This document shows, one piece after another, positions 42,920 to 52,284 of a stretch of 64,000 nt of DNA. Location: positions 1-64,000 of the forward strand of contig SVLR01000001.1 of the NCBI GenBank assembly GCA_015067785.1, written 5' to 3'. The notes beneath the pieces are model-generated. The model ran no database searches. It saw only the letters and a program-made list of their open reading frames with translations, and was not told the DNA's origin. This stretch comes from Oscillospiraceae bacterium. Lineage in GTDB: Bacteria; Bacillota; Clostridia; Oscillospirales; Oscillospiraceae. A program made the translations under genes and the position numbers. How positions within the stretch are numbered: position 1 is the first letter of the stretch; every line of letters starts with the position of its first letter.

Positions 42920-42948
42920 TTGCATTTCCTGCTGAAATGTTGTATAAT
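42920..42948 (+). promoter_or_regulatory. promoter of the LRR surface protein gene
   Basis: TTGCAT (42920-42925), 17-nt spacer, TATAAT (42943-42948), 58 nt upstream of the start. Two TTCGAC sequences at about 42846-42860 resemble partial Spo0A boxes (TTCGACA), lying between this gene and the divergent Spo0A-like gene. Confidence 0.75.
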
Positions 42949-43005
42949 AAGGCGAATTATTGGAAAATTCGTTAACTGAATGCATTTTACACGGAGGAGT
43001 ACGCA

Positions 43006-44421
43006 ATGAAGATATTTAAAGTTGCTTTCGTCCTTATCTTTTGCCTGCTGCTGATCGGCGCCATAGCACTCTTGGTACAAGAGGCTCCTGAGGCACCAAA
43101 GGACGGATATTATACCTACACCATAAGTAACGGCAAAGCCACCATTGAAAGCTGTGATCAAACAGCAACCGGAGAGCTTATCGTTCCCTCTGTTCTGGGT
43201 ACCTTCCCCGTCACCACGATCGGTGCCTATGCATTTGACGGCTGTATCAATGTTACTGATATCAAGCTCCCGGATAGCGTAACAGAAATCCAAATGTACG
43301 CATTTGAGAATTGCACCAGCCTCGTAAATATCCACATTCCCGATAGTGTAGCAAGTATCGACCGCGATGCCTTTGGTAACTGCCCCAGCTTAGCTGGCAT
43401 TTGGGTCGATGAAGGCAACACCAAATACGCAAGCGACGATTCCGGTGTTCTCTTTTATAAGGATATGGTCACGCTTATCCGCGCACCTATGGCGCTGACA
43501 GACCCATATATAATCCCGACTACCGTACAAACCATTGGCGAACGGGCATTCCAGGGCTGTTCCAATTTAACCAATATCATTATTCCCGATGGCATTACCA
43601 GTATCGACTGGTATACTTTTAGTGACTGCACCGCCTTAAAGGTCATCACCATTCCCCACAGTCTCACCAGCATCGGCTACGAGGTTTTCCGCGGCTGCAA
43701 CAGCCTCACCAAGGTAAACTTCAAGGGCACAGAAGATGACTGGGGCAAAATCTCCGTCAAGACCGGCAACAACCCCTTAAACAGCGTAACATTTGAGTAC
43801 AATTACTGTCAGCACACCTTTGACAGCGGTACGGTTACGAAGCCCGTATCCTGCAAGGAGGACGGTGTCCGCTCCTACACGTGTACGCAATGCGGTCGGA
43901 TCAAGCTGGAGACTATTCCGAAGCTCGAGGCTCATGATTGGGACGAGGGTGTCAAAACGAAAGCACCTACCTGCAAAGAATCTGGTACAATAACCTATAC
44001 CTGCACAATCTGTAACACCAAAAAGACAAGCGACATTCCTGCCTTGGATACGCATACCTTCGGTGCCGGTGTAACTACCAAGGAGCCTACCTGTAAGGAG
44101 CCCGGCACAATGACCTACACCTGCAGATACTGCGGTATGACAAAGGAGGAAACCATCATAGCCCTTACTACCCACACACCGGGTCCTCCAGCAACAAGCA
44201 CCACCGATCAGGTCTGTACAGTTTGTGGCACAGTATTAGTCCCCGCTACCGGTACACCGGAGCCTACTGAACCCACAACCGAGCCCTCAACCGAACCGTC
44301 TCAGAATGAGGATCCTGGAAATGACGGAGGTTTCTTCGGTGGCATTGCAGACTTCTTCAACTCCATCGGTTCATTCTTCGAGGATATGTTCTCTTCTTTC
44401 TTCTCCTTGCTTGGTTTCTGA
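43006..44421 (+). CDS. secreted BspA-type leucine-rich repeat protein
   Basis: A 471-residue protein: signal anchor 1-24; LRR_5 repeats about 60-260 (ITTIGAYAFDGCINVTDIKLPDSV pattern, repeated as IGERAFQGCSNLTNIIIPDGI and IGYEVFRGCNSLTKV); then three roughly 45-residue Cys-rich repeats (265-410) each with a TCKExGxxxYTC and CxxCG or CNxK pair; a Thr/Pro/Glu linker; and a Phe-rich amphipathic end (FFGGIADFFNSIGSFFEDMF). BspA-like LRRs are found in host- or surface-binding proteins. No LPXTG. Ribosome site ACGGAGGAG. Confidence 0.92.
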   Translation: MKIFKVAFVLIFCLLLIGAIALLVQEAPEAPKDGYYTYTISNGKATIESCDQTATGELIVPSVLGTFPVTTIGAYAFDGCINVTDIKLPDSVTEIQMYAFENCTSLVNIHIPDSVASIDRDAFGNCPSLAGIWVDEGNTKYASDDSGVLFYKDMVTLIRAPMALTDPYIIPTTVQTIGERAFQGCSNLTNIIIPDGITSIDWYTFSDCTALKVITIPHSLTSIGYEVFRGCNSLTKVNFKGTEDDWGKISVKTGNNPLNSVTFEYNYCQHTFDSGTVTKPVSCKEDGVRSYTCTQCGRIKLETIPKLEAHDWDEGVKTKAPTCKESGTITYTCTICNTKKTSDIPALDTHTFGAGVTTKEPTCKEPGTMTYTCRYCGMTKEETIIALTTHTPGPPATSTTDQVCTVCGTVLVPATGTPEPTEPTTEPSTEPSQNEDPGNDGGFFGGIADFFNSIGSFFEDMFSSFFSLLGF

Positions 44422-44432
44422 ACAACAAAAAC

Positions 44433-44459
44433 ACCGGCACCGCGAAATGCGATGCCGGT
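44433..44459. terminator. bidirectional terminator between LRR and GDPD genes
   Basis: ACCGGCA / TGCCGGT plus inner GC / GC pairs, loop GAAAT; T-rich on both sides (CATTTTAT on plus, GTTTTTGTTG on minus). Confidence 0.85.
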
Positions 44460-44463
44460 CATT

Positions 44464-45270
44464 TTATGGTTTGAACTTTTCAAAAATCGGAATCCAGTCC
44501 TCATTTATCGCCGTTTCATACTGCTCCATATCCGTAAGTGTCCAGGAAACGCCCTGAATTTGCCAAAGCTTACGGCAAAGAAAATTGCTCATGGTTTTAC
44601 GGTCAGCGTACCGATAAGCAATAAAATCCGGAACTACCCAGCAATTCATCAGCTGATAGGTCAGTAGAAAACGCAAAAACAGGGGCACCGGAGATTTTTC
44701 CTTAAGAGAATTGTGTGCCAGCTGTCCCCGAACGAGATCCGGAAAATACTTCCGGACATAAGCGATGGCGCGGGGATCAAAGGATTCCACGCAGTAAAGA
44801 CCTGGATACTCTGCCAGCATACGGCATGTTGCTTCCGTGACCGCAGCCGTATTCTTGCCATCCGTCTTGATCTCCACGATCAACGGCACACGCCCGCCTA
44901 CCATCTTCAGCACATCGGCAAACAGTGGTATGGTTTCCTCTGTCCCCTGCAGCTTGTATGCGGATAGTTCTGCCGCCGTCAGTTCTTCGATCTTCTTTTC
45001 CACACCGACGGTGCGTTTGAGCGACGAGTCGTGGATCACTGCAAGGTTGCCGTCTGCCATCAGATGAACATCCAATTCCATGCCATAACCCGCCTCGACA
45101 GCCTGCCGGAAGGCTCCCATACTATTTTCCGGGAATCTATCACCGTGTAGTCCTCGATGGGCATAGGACCATTTCTTAAGCTCTTCCATCTTTGGATGCC
45201 CAGCCCGACCGCGAAGCATCAGCAGATAGAGGAATATGAGAACAAAAATGAAAATGATCATATCAATCAT
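44464..45270 (-). CDS. glycerophosphodiester phosphodiesterase
   Basis: A 268-residue protein with an N-terminal TM helix (3-19) and a GDPD TIM barrel: YAHRGLHGDRFPENSMGAFR with catalytic His and Glu, YGMELDVHLMADGNLAVIHDSSLKRT with metal ligands and the second His. Hydrolyses glycerophosphodiesters to glycerol 3-phosphate and alcohol. The start overlaps the MFS gene end by 8 nt, so it is coupled to it. Confidence 0.93.
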   Translation of the reverse strand: MIDMIIFIFVLIFLYLLMLRGRAGHPKMEELKKWSYAHRGLHGDRFPENSMGAFRQAVEAGYGMELDVHLMADGNLAVIHDSSLKRTVGVEKKIEELTAAELSAYKLQGTEETIPLFADVLKMVGGRVPLIVEIKTDGKNTAAVTEATCRMLAEYPGLYCVESFDPRAIAYVRKYFPDLVRGQLAHNSLKEKSPVPLFLRFLLTYQLMNCWVVPDFIAYRYADRKTMSNFLCRKLWQIQGVSWTLTDMEQYETAINEDWIPIFEKFKP

Positions 45271-46822
45271 CTACATTCAGCGCTTCCAAACCCTTCTGTG
45301 TTTCGGGTCTGCTGTCACCGTGACGGACAAAGGCCATCGTCACAAAGGCAAGGCCGGCAAAGATCGCAGCATACGGGAACAGAATGGTCATTTTTCCGGT
45401 CAGGTCCATAAGCGCACCGGAAAAAACCGGTGTTACGATCTGCGCCGCCATAGAAGCTGTGTAGTAATAGCCGGTATACTTACCGATATCAGAACCAGAG
45501 CTCAGCTCTACGACCATCGGGAAAGAGTTGACATTAATGGTCGCCCAGCCAATACCTGCCAAAATAAACAGCACATTCATAACCAGTACAGAGCTGCCTG
45601 CACGTAGGAAAGAGGCAACAGCAAATGCAGTCGTCAGCATTACCACGCCGCCCAGAATGGTCTTCTTTCTTCCGATCTTAGAAGCCACAATACCTGCAGG
45701 GATATATGCAACGATGGCAGCGCCTTGGGCAAGCAACAGCGTGGTATTATAGTCCATATCCAGCACACGGCTTGCATAGAGCGAATATTTGGAGGTAATG
45801 GCATTGTAGCCAATGTACCAAAGAGCGACAGAAGCGAGGATCAAAAGCAAGCTGCGCTTTTCCGCCTTATCCAGTCGACGGTTCCCCTTGTTCTCCTCAG
45901 TCTCTGCTTCGTCAATACCCAAACGCTCACTCTCCGCGCGCATTTCTGCGGCCCACTGAGGCTCCCGGACAGTTAGACGGAACACAAGTAGTGCGCCTAA
46001 CATCAGTGCTGCGATCACACCATAATATACGGTATAATTCATCATAGAGTTTTTGACCGCGCCGGTTGCAAATACAATGCCCAGCACCAGCACAAGGATG
46101 CCGCCGGCAGTACCCATCAGGTTAATGATAGCATTTGCCTTGCTGCGAAGTGGCTTGATGGTCACATCCGGCATCAGCGCAACAGCGGGGCTGCGGAAGA
46201 TAGACATAGAAATCAGCACCGCCAGCAAAAGCGCCACGAACAAGATAAGTGTTGTAGGATCTGCAGCTGTTGCATCTGCCGCGCAGGCCTGACGGGCAGG
46301 TGCTACATAGTTCGTATAATCGGGGTTGGTAACAAGCTTGTCATTTTCGCCCTTGACTTGGCTGGTAATCGCCATAAACTGTTCCTTGGTGAACTTGTCC
46401 TTGAGCACATAAGCATCACCGTCAGGCGTCATCAGCTCCCGTTCTGCCTGCTGCTCATAGATTACGCCAAGGGTAGCAGGATCATCGATCTTGGAAACAT
46501 CAGAGATATTCTTCAGCTGCGCTGCATCCACAAAGCTCAACGCAACCAATACAACCGCAGCAATGATCGTGCCTACCATAATAAAGGGTGTACGCTTGCC
46601 GGATTTCTTGCCTACATATTTATCGGACAAAGCACCAAAGATAGGCAGCATAAAGACTGCTAAAATGTTATCCAGCGCCATAATCAGGCCGGACCATGTC
46701 TGGGACATACCAAACTTATTTGTCAGGATCACGGGAATCGTCGCATCATAGGCCTGCCAAAATGCGCATATGAGGAAAAAGGCAAAACCTACCAGAATCG
46801 TACGCTTATAATCGAGTTTCAT
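45263..46822 (-). CDS. MFS transporter (SLC45-like) with a large insertion
   Basis: A 519-residue protein with about 12 TM helices. Loop motif GALSDKYVGKKSGKRTPF after TM2, TSKYSLYASRVL and KIGRKKTILGG in the second half. Between TM3 and TM4 there is a roughly 80-residue soluble insertion (about 105-185, GVIYEQQAERELMTPDGDAY). Related gut Firmicutes proteins are annotated as sugar/SLC45-type transporters; substrate unknown. In an operon with the GDPD gene, so import of a glycerophosphodiester or sugar is possible. Confidence 0.88.
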   Translation of the reverse strand: MKLDYKRTILVGFAFFLICAFWQAYDATIPVILTNKFGMSQTWSGLIMALDNILAVFMLPIFGALSDKYVGKKSGKRTPFIMVGTIIAAVVLVALSFVDAAQLKNISDVSKIDDPATLGVIYEQQAERELMTPDGDAYVLKDKFTKEQFMAITSQVKGENDKLVTNPDYTNYVAPARQACAADATAADPTTLILFVALLLAVLISMSIFRSPAVALMPDVTIKPLRSKANAIINLMGTAGGILVLVLGIVFATGAVKNSMMNYTVYYGVIAALMLGALLVFRLTVREPQWAAEMRAESERLGIDEAETEENKGNRRLDKAEKRSLLLILASVALWYIGYNAITSKYSLYASRVLDMDYNTTLLLAQGAAIVAYIPAGIVASKIGRKKTILGGVVMLTTAFAVASFLRAGSSVLVMNVLFILAGIGWATINVNSFPMVVELSSGSDIGKYTGYYYTASMAAQIVTPVFSGALMDLTGKMTILFPYAAIFAGLAFVTMAFVRHGDSRPETQKGLEALNVDD

Positions 46823-46926
46823 AGGGAACCTCCAATTTTTAGTGTAGATGATCTACTGGTCTATTATAGCATTTATTGTCAGATTGTCCAGTTTTTTGTG
46901 AAAGGGTGACGAAAGTCGCCCTTATT

Positions 46927-48147
46927 TCACTTCAGTACAGCCTTGTGGAATACCTTTTTACCCTTACGGATCTTTACGCCTTCCTTCAGCATCTCCTCGG
47001 TGACTGCAAACTGAGGCGCAGGTACCTTTTCGTCATTAACGAAGACACCGCCCTGCTCGACCAGCTGCCGGGCCTGCTTATTGGATGGTGCAAGTCCACA
47101 GGCAACCATCAAGTTCAAAATGCCGATCTTGCCGTCTACAAGCAGCTCTACGCTGATCTCCGTAGTAGGCATCTGGGCATCACCGCCGCCCATAAACAGT
47201 GCCTTTGCAGATGCTTGCGCCTTTGCAGCTTCTTCCTCACCGTGCACAAGCTTTGTCAGCTCAAAAGCGAGGATATCCTTGGCCTCGTTAAGCTTTGCAT
47301 CTTTCCAGTCCGCCATCTCCTCGATCTGCTCAAGCGGCAGGAATGTCAGCATCCGGATGCACTTGAGTACATCGGCATCCTCTACATTTCTCCAGTACTG
47401 GTAGAAATCGTAGGGAGAGGTCTTATTGGGATCCAGCCATACCGCGCCCTTAGCGGTCTTACCCATCTTCTTACCCTCAGAATTGAGCAGTAGCGTAATG
47501 GTCATTGCGTGGGCATCCTTACCCAGCTTCTTGCGGATCAGCTCAGTACCGCCCAGCATATTGCTCCACTGGTCGTTGCCGCCAAACTGCATATTACAGC
47601 CGTACTCCTTAAAGAGATAGTAGAAGTCATAGGACTGCATAGGCATATAGTTAAACTCCAGGAAGGAAAGACCCTTTTCCATTCTCTGCTTAAAGCACTC
47701 CGCACGAAGCATATTGTTCACAGAGAAGCAGCCGCCGATCTCCCGGATAAATTCCACATAATTAAGATTCAGCAGCCAGTCGGCATTGTTGACCATCCGG
47801 GCCTTATCCTCACCGAACTCGATGAAGCGCTCCATCTGCTTCTTGAAGCAGGCGCAGTTATGCTCGATGGTCTCCCGGGTCATCATAGAACGCATATCCG
47901 TCCGACCGGAAGGGTCGCCAATCATAGCTGTACCGCCGCCGATCAGCGCAATGGGCTTATTGCCTGCCATCTGTAATCTTTTCATCAGGCACAGCGCCAT
48001 AAAATGGCCAACATGCAGAGAATCAGCGGTGGGGTCAAAGCCGATATAGAAGGTAGCCTTGCCGTTGTTGATCATTTCCTTGATCTCTTCTTCGTTGGTA
48101 ACCTGAGCAATGAGTCCTCTTGCTACCAGTTCATCATAAAGTTGCAT
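46927..48147 (-). CDS. tyrS: tyrosyl-tRNA synthetase
   Basis: A 406-residue class I synthetase from the ATG at 48147 (TTGGAGGAAATGAT). HIGH-type motif [17 protein letters not shown]-type motif [10 protein letters not shown], tyrosine site FYIGFDPTA, and a C-terminal S4 RNA-binding domain ([20 protein letters not shown]). Charges tRNA-Tyr. Controlled by the T-box leader just upstream. Confidence 0.97.
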   Translation of the reverse strand: MQLYDELVARGLIAQVTNEEEIKEMINNGKATFYIGFDPTADSLHVGHFMALCLMKRLQMAGNKPIALIGGGTAMIGDPSGRTDMRSMMTRETIEHNCACFKKQMERFIEFGEDKARMVNNADWLLNLNYVEFIREIGGCFSVNNMLRAECFKQRMEKGLSFLEFNYMPMQSYDFYYLFKEYGCNMQFGGNDQWSNMLGGTELIRKKLGKDAHAMTITLLLNSEGKKMGKTAKGAVWLDPNKTSPYDFYQYWRNVEDADVLKCIRMLTFLPLEQIEEMADWKDAKLNEAKDILAFELTKLVHGEEEAAKAQASAKALFMGGGDAQMPTTEISVELLVDGKIGILNLMVACGLAPSNKQARQLVEQGGVFVNDEKVPAPQFAVTEEMLKEGVKIRKGKKVFHKAVLK

Positions 48148-48165
48148 ATCATTTCCTCCAATAAA

Positions 48166-48450
48166 AATAAAGCCCTCCGTCCTTACGGACAGAGGGCGTA
48201 AATTACGCGGTACCACCTCTGGTTCGCCTACGCCTCACAGCAGTAGACCTTACAGCGTCTATGACGCATTGCGCTTTTTCGGGCGCACCCGTCCTCCCCT
48301 ACTATTTCATTCAGAAAGGCCACTCCGGGAGGTATTTGGGCACACATTCTGCCGTCTTGCACCAACCGGCGGCTCTCTGTAAGAAGAGGTGCGCTTACTT
48401 CATCCCATCATTGTGTTAAGCCGAGGGGAATCGAACACCGACAGCCCTCA
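48166..48450 (-). promoter_or_regulatory. T-box riboswitch leader of tyrS
   Basis: On the minus strand: stem I opening AATGATGGGATGAAGTA, AGAGAG and GGTTGGTGCAA motifs, the T-box sequence AGGTGGTACCGCG (complement at 48207-48219), and a terminator stem GCCCTCTGTCC / GGACGGAGGGC followed by TTTATTTTT (48164-48198). A TAC codon (complement at 48332-48334, in CAAATACCTC) is the best specifier, matching Tyr. Uncharged tRNA-Tyr should stabilise the antiterminator. Confidence 0.95.
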
Positions 48451-48457
48451 GTTTATT

Positions 48458-48486
48458 ATGATAACGAAATTTCAGGCATTTGTCAA
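48458..48486 (-). promoter_or_regulatory. promoter of the T-box/tyrS transcript
   Basis: On the minus strand TTGACA (48481-48486, overlapping the recN stop codon), 17-nt spacer, TATCAT (48458-48463), about 10 nt upstream of the leader. Confidence 0.8.
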
Positions 48487-50132
48487 GTATGGAGCATTTC
48501 CTCCGCGCTTTTCAGGGTCGTTTCTGTAATATTTGTGCCGCCGATGATCCGTGCCAGCTCCTGTGCCCTGCCTGCCCGGTCTAAAGGTGTAACGGTAGTA
48601 TAGGTCCGGCCTCCCCGCTCCGCCTTTGCGATCAGCAGATGGGTATCTGCCAGCGCCGCAAGCTGAGGCAAGTGGGTCACGCACAAGACCTGCTTATGCC
48701 TTGCAACAGCGTGGAGCTTTTCCGCCACCTTCTGCGCCGCACGACCGGATACACCGGTATCCACCTCGTCAAAGATGAGGGTACCCACCCGATCTTTTTC
48801 CGCTTGTACGTTTTTCATTGCCAGCATAATTCTTGCCAGCTCGCCGCCGGAAGCTACCTTGCTCATAGGCTTCAACGCTTCACCGGCATTGGCAGACATA
48901 TAAAAGGCTACACCGTCTGTACCGGTGGGTGTCAGCAGCAATTTCTCAAATTCGCAGGAAAACTGCACGTTCGGCATATCCAGCTGGCCAAGCTCAGAGC
49001 AAATCATCTGCGCCATCGCCTTTGCTTTTTCTCGTCTGTTTTCCGACAGCCGGTCAGCCGCTGCATAGGCCTCTTTCTCTGCTTTTTCAAGCTTATTTTT
49101 CAGCTTTTCCAAATGGTCATCGGCAAATTCGATCTCATCAAGCTCGGTCTTTGCCTTTTCCAAATACGCAAGGATATCCTCACAGGTGGCACCGTATTTC
49201 TTGCGCAGCTTGTGAATGGTATCCAGCCGCTCCTCGATCCGGTCCAGCTCCTGGGGGGAATAGCTCAGGCTGTCCTTGGCATTCCAAAGCTCCTCTGCCA
49301 CATCCTGCACCTGATACATAAGATCACTGAGTTTCTCCTGCATCCCGGCATAGGCATCCGTATAGCGGGAAAGGCGGGAAAGCTCTCTGCTTGCTTCCTG
49401 CAGAAGGGCGACCGCACCGTCGGTATCTTCGTTACCGGAAAGTGCCTGCACAGCGGACTGCATACCGTCGCTGAGCTTTTCGCTGTTTTGGAGCAGCTTT
49501 CTCCGTTCCTCCAAGGCAGTATCTTCGCCAACGGTCAGCGCAGCCTTTTCGATTTCCGCGATCTGATAGCGGAGCGTTTCCATCCGGCGGAGCTTTTCAC
49601 CCTCATCCATAGAGATCCGATCGATCTCCCGGCAAAGGGTCATTACCGCATCATACTTTTCCTTATAGGCTGCACGAAGGTCCTCATTCGCGGCAAAATC
49701 ATCCAAAAATTGCAGGTGACTGCCTTCGTCGAAGAGGGACGCGCTGTCGTGCTGACCGTGAATGTCAATAAGCTGACTTCCCAGTTTCCGCAAAACAGAA
49801 ACAGAAACAAGACTTCCATTGACACGGCAGACATTTCTGCCATCTAAGAAGATCTCTCTCTGAATGACCGTTTCTTCCTCATAGGGCACACCGTTATCAT
49901 AGAACCAGGACAGCGCCGGCATATCGGAAAAAACAGCCTGCACAGAGGCCTTTTCGGTGCCGGTACGGATCATATCCCGATAGGCGCGCTCACCGATGAT
50001 GGCAGAAATGGCATCGATCACGATGGATTTACCTGCACCGGTTTCACCGGTGAGCACATTAAAACCCTTATCGAAGACAATCTCCGCGCACTCAATGACC
50101 GCAATATTCTCAATATGCAGCACACGCAGCAT
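48483..50132 (-). CDS. recN: DNA repair protein RecN
   Basis: A 549-residue SMC-like ATPase: Walker A LTGETGAGKSIVIDA, a central coiled coil (about 160-370), signature VASGGELARIMLA and Walker B TLIFDEVDTGVSG. Works at double-strand breaks in recombinational repair. It follows argR by 17 nt, the order usual in Firmicutes; here no spoIVB or spo0A follows it. Confidence 0.97.
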   Translation of the reverse strand: MLRVLHIENIAVIECAEIVFDKGFNVLTGETGAGKSIVIDAISAIIGERAYRDMIRTGTEKASVQAVFSDMPALSWFYDNGVPYEEETVIQREIFLDGRNVCRVNGSLVSVSVLRKLGSQLIDIHGQHDSASLFDEGSHLQFLDDFAANEDLRAAYKEKYDAVMTLCREIDRISMDEGEKLRRMETLRYQIAEIEKAALTVGEDTALEERRKLLQNSEKLSDGMQSAVQALSGNEDTDGAVALLQEASRELSRLSRYTDAYAGMQEKLSDLMYQVQDVAEELWNAKDSLSYSPQELDRIEERLDTIHKLRKKYGATCEDILAYLEKAKTELDEIEFADDHLEKLKNKLEKAEKEAYAAADRLSENRREKAKAMAQMICSELGQLDMPNVQFSCEFEKLLLTPTGTDGVAFYMSANAGEALKPMSKVASGGELARIMLAMKNVQAEKDRVGTLIFDEVDTGVSGRAAQKVAEKLHAVARHKQVLCVTHLPQLAALADTHLLIAKAERGGRTYTTVTPLDRAGRAQELARIIGGTNITETTLKSAEEMLHT

Positions 50133-50149
50133 ACTTTTCTCCCTCCGCC

Positions 50150-50602
50150 TCAGCCAATCAGATTCTTAATCTCACCGCAAAATGCTGCGGCAGCATTGGT
50201 GTCCCGCATCACGATCATTACCGTATCATCACCGGAAATAGAACCCACGATGGTACTCAGGCTCATAGCATCAATGGCAGAGCCGGCAGCAGCTGCAAGA
50301 CCGGGGAGCGTACGGATGATAATGATATTCTGGGCGTAGTCATAGCTGATGACACATTCCCGGAATATCTTATTGAGTCTCGCCGTAAAGGAATTGCCGA
50401 CTTCACCGGTAGAGGCCGCATAACGATAAGTACCGAGATTCGACAGCTCCTTTACGATCCGAAGCTCCTTAATGTCACGGGAAATGGTTGCCTGTGTGCT
50501 GTTAAAACCCTCCGCCTGCAGAGCCTCCAAAAGCTGCTCCTGGGTCTCCACATTGCGGGTAGTGATGATTTCCATTATCTTTGCCTGTCTCTTACTTTTC
50601 AC
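50150..50602 (-). CDS. argR: arginine repressor ArgR/AhrC
   Basis: A 150-residue protein from a GTG start. N-terminal winged helix (SKRQAKIMEIITTRNVETQ, TQATISRDIKELRI), C-terminal hexamerisation and arginine-binding domain with SIDAMSLSTIVGSISGDDT carrying the GxxxGDDT-type motif. Arginine-dependent regulator of arginine metabolism. It lies between nadK and recN with short gaps. Confidence 0.96.
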   Translation of the reverse strand: MKSKRQAKIMEIITTRNVETQEQLLEALQAEGFNSTQATISRDIKELRIVKELSNLGTYRYAASTGEVGNSFTARLNKIFRECVISYDYAQNIIIIRTLPGLAAAAGSAIDAMSLSTIVGSISGDDTVMIVMRDTNAAAAFCGEIKNLIG

Positions 50603-50612
50603 GGCAATTACC

Positions 50613-51476
50613 TCAATTATTTCTAAATTTTTGATTGATCACATCATAGAAGCTACGATCCTTAAGACGCACCAGCTTCGTGGTCAGCGGAGAGCGCTTT
50701 ACTGTAGCAATGTCCCCCGCATTGATTCGCAGCGCTTTGCCACCGTCAACAGAAAGGTATGCGCTGCGTCGGGTGCCGGGCGACAGCTCCACAGAAATCA
50801 CCCGCTTATCGGACGCCACGATGCTGCGGCTGACCATATCGTGGGCGCAAATAGGAGTAATGAGTATGTTTGCTGCCTCTGGCTCCACCACAGGACCGCC
50901 GGCCGACAGATTATAGGCTGTAGAACCGGTAGGTGTGGCAACAATAATACCGTCACCGTTGCATTCCATTGCCTGCACATTATCGCATCGGACATTGAGC
51001 TGTACGACACGGGCGACCGCGCCCTTGGTAAGTACCACATCATTGAGACAAATGTCGTGGAAAATAATATCTCTGTCCCGATAGACCGTCACATCCAGCA
51101 TCATACGCTCGTCAAGCGTATATTCGCCGATAGCTAATTTTTTAAGCATAAAAAGCTCGCTGTTTTCCAGTTCTGCCATAAAGCCCAAGGTTCCCATATT
51201 CACGCCCAAGATCGGCACACCCTGCCGGGTGGCAGCCTTAGCCATATGGAGAATGGTGCCGTCACCGCCAAAGCAGACGACCATAAAAGCACCGGGCAGT
51301 TCTCGGTCCAATCGATGGAAGCGGATATCTTTGGGGAGATCGGATACCCGCTCCAATTCAAAGGGCAGGCAGATTTTTATCTCAAAACCGGCCTCCATCA
51401 GAATATCCCGGGCATTGCGAACCACAGAAAAATTCTTATCCCGGTAAGGATTCGGGGTAAGTATTATTTTTTTCAT
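50613..51476 (-). CDS. nadK: NAD kinase
   Basis: A 287-residue protein with the GGDGTILHMAKA motif, MGTLGFMAE, and NGDGIIVATPTGSTAYNLSAGG. Phosphorylates NAD to NADP. Standard neighbour of tlyA and argR in the dxs-tlyA-nadK-argR-recN order. Gap of 4 nt to tlyA. Confidence 0.97.
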   Translation of the reverse strand: MKKIILTPNPYRDKNFSVVRNARDILMEAGFEIKICLPFELERVSDLPKDIRFHRLDRELPGAFMVVCFGGDGTILHMAKAATRQGVPILGVNMGTLGFMAELENSELFMLKKLAIGEYTLDERMMLDVTVYRDRDIIFHDICLNDVVLTKGAVARVVQLNVRCDNVQAMECNGDGIIVATPTGSTAYNLSAGGPVVEPEAANILITPICAHDMVSRSIVASDKRVISVELSPGTRRSAYLSVDGGKALRINAGDIATVKRSPLTTKLVRLKDRSFYDVINQKFRNN

Positions 51477-51480
51477 CCTA

Positions 51481-52284
51481 TCACCCCTTCAGCGTATCGT
51501 GGGCAGACACCACCAAAGCATCTGTATCCGGCGCAATGCCAAGCTTATCGTCCAATGTCAAGTGGGCCAAAAATTCGATATTTCCCTCCGGGCCTTTCAC
51601 CGGAGAAAAGGTCATCCCCAAAATGGTAAAACCGATTTCTTTGGTCAGTGCAACAAAGCCGTCAAGCACTTCCTTGTGAACTGCGGGGTCACGAACAACA
51701 CCCTTTTTGCCCACCTTTTCCTTCCCTGCTTCAAACTGGGGCTTAATGAGGCAAAGTACCTGCCCGGTAGGCTTCAGGAAGGTTTTAATGACCGGCAATA
51801 CGATCCGGAGCGAGATAAAGCTCACATCCACAACGGAAAGATCCAACGGCTCCCCCAATTCCTCCGGCGTCACATAGCGCACATTGGTGCGCTCCATTAC
51901 CACAACGCGGGGATCGGAACGGATCTTCCAGTCCAGCTGACCGTAGCCAACATCAATAGCAAAAACCTTTTTTGCGCCCTGCTGAAGCAGGCAATCGGTA
52001 AAACCACCGGTAGAAGCGCCGGAGTCGCTGCACACAAAGCCGGTAGGATCTACTCCAAAATCCCGGAGTGCCTTTTCAAGCTTCAACCCGCCACGGCTCA
52101 CATAGGGACAAGTCGCACCGCGCACCTCTAACTCTACCGTCTCCTCGAAGGACATTCCGGGCTTATCTGCCTTCTGTCCGTTTACATAGACAAGGCCGCT
52201 CATTATAATGGCCTGTGCCTTGGCACGGGAGTCCGCATAGCCCTGCTCTGTCAGAAGAACATCCAATCTCTTTTTAACTTTCAA
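51481..52284 (-). CDS. tlyA: TlyA-family rRNA 2'-O-methyltransferase
   Basis: A 267-residue protein if started at the TTG at 52284, which has AGGAGG 9 nt upstream inside the dxs end; it then overlaps dxs by 11 nt. N-terminal S4 domain (KKRLDVLLTEQGYADSRAKA, IIMSGLVYVNGQ) and FtsJ-like methyltransferase domain (CSDSGASTGGFTDCLLQQG, VVDVSFISLRIVL). TlyA enzymes methylate 16S and 23S rRNA cytidines. Confidence 0.93.
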   Translation of the reverse strand: MKVKKRLDVLLTEQGYADSRAKAQAIIMSGLVYVNGQKADKPGMSFEETVELEVRGATCPYVSRGGLKLEKALRDFGVDPTGFVCSDSGASTGGFTDCLLQQGAKKVFAIDVGYGQLDWKIRSDPRVVVMERTNVRYVTPEELGEPLDLSVVDVSFISLRIVLPVIKTFLKPTGQVLCLIKPQFEAGKEKVGKKGVVRDPAVHKEVLDGFVALTKEIGFTILGMTFSPVKGPEGNIEFLAHLTLDDKLGIAPDTDALVVSAHDTLKG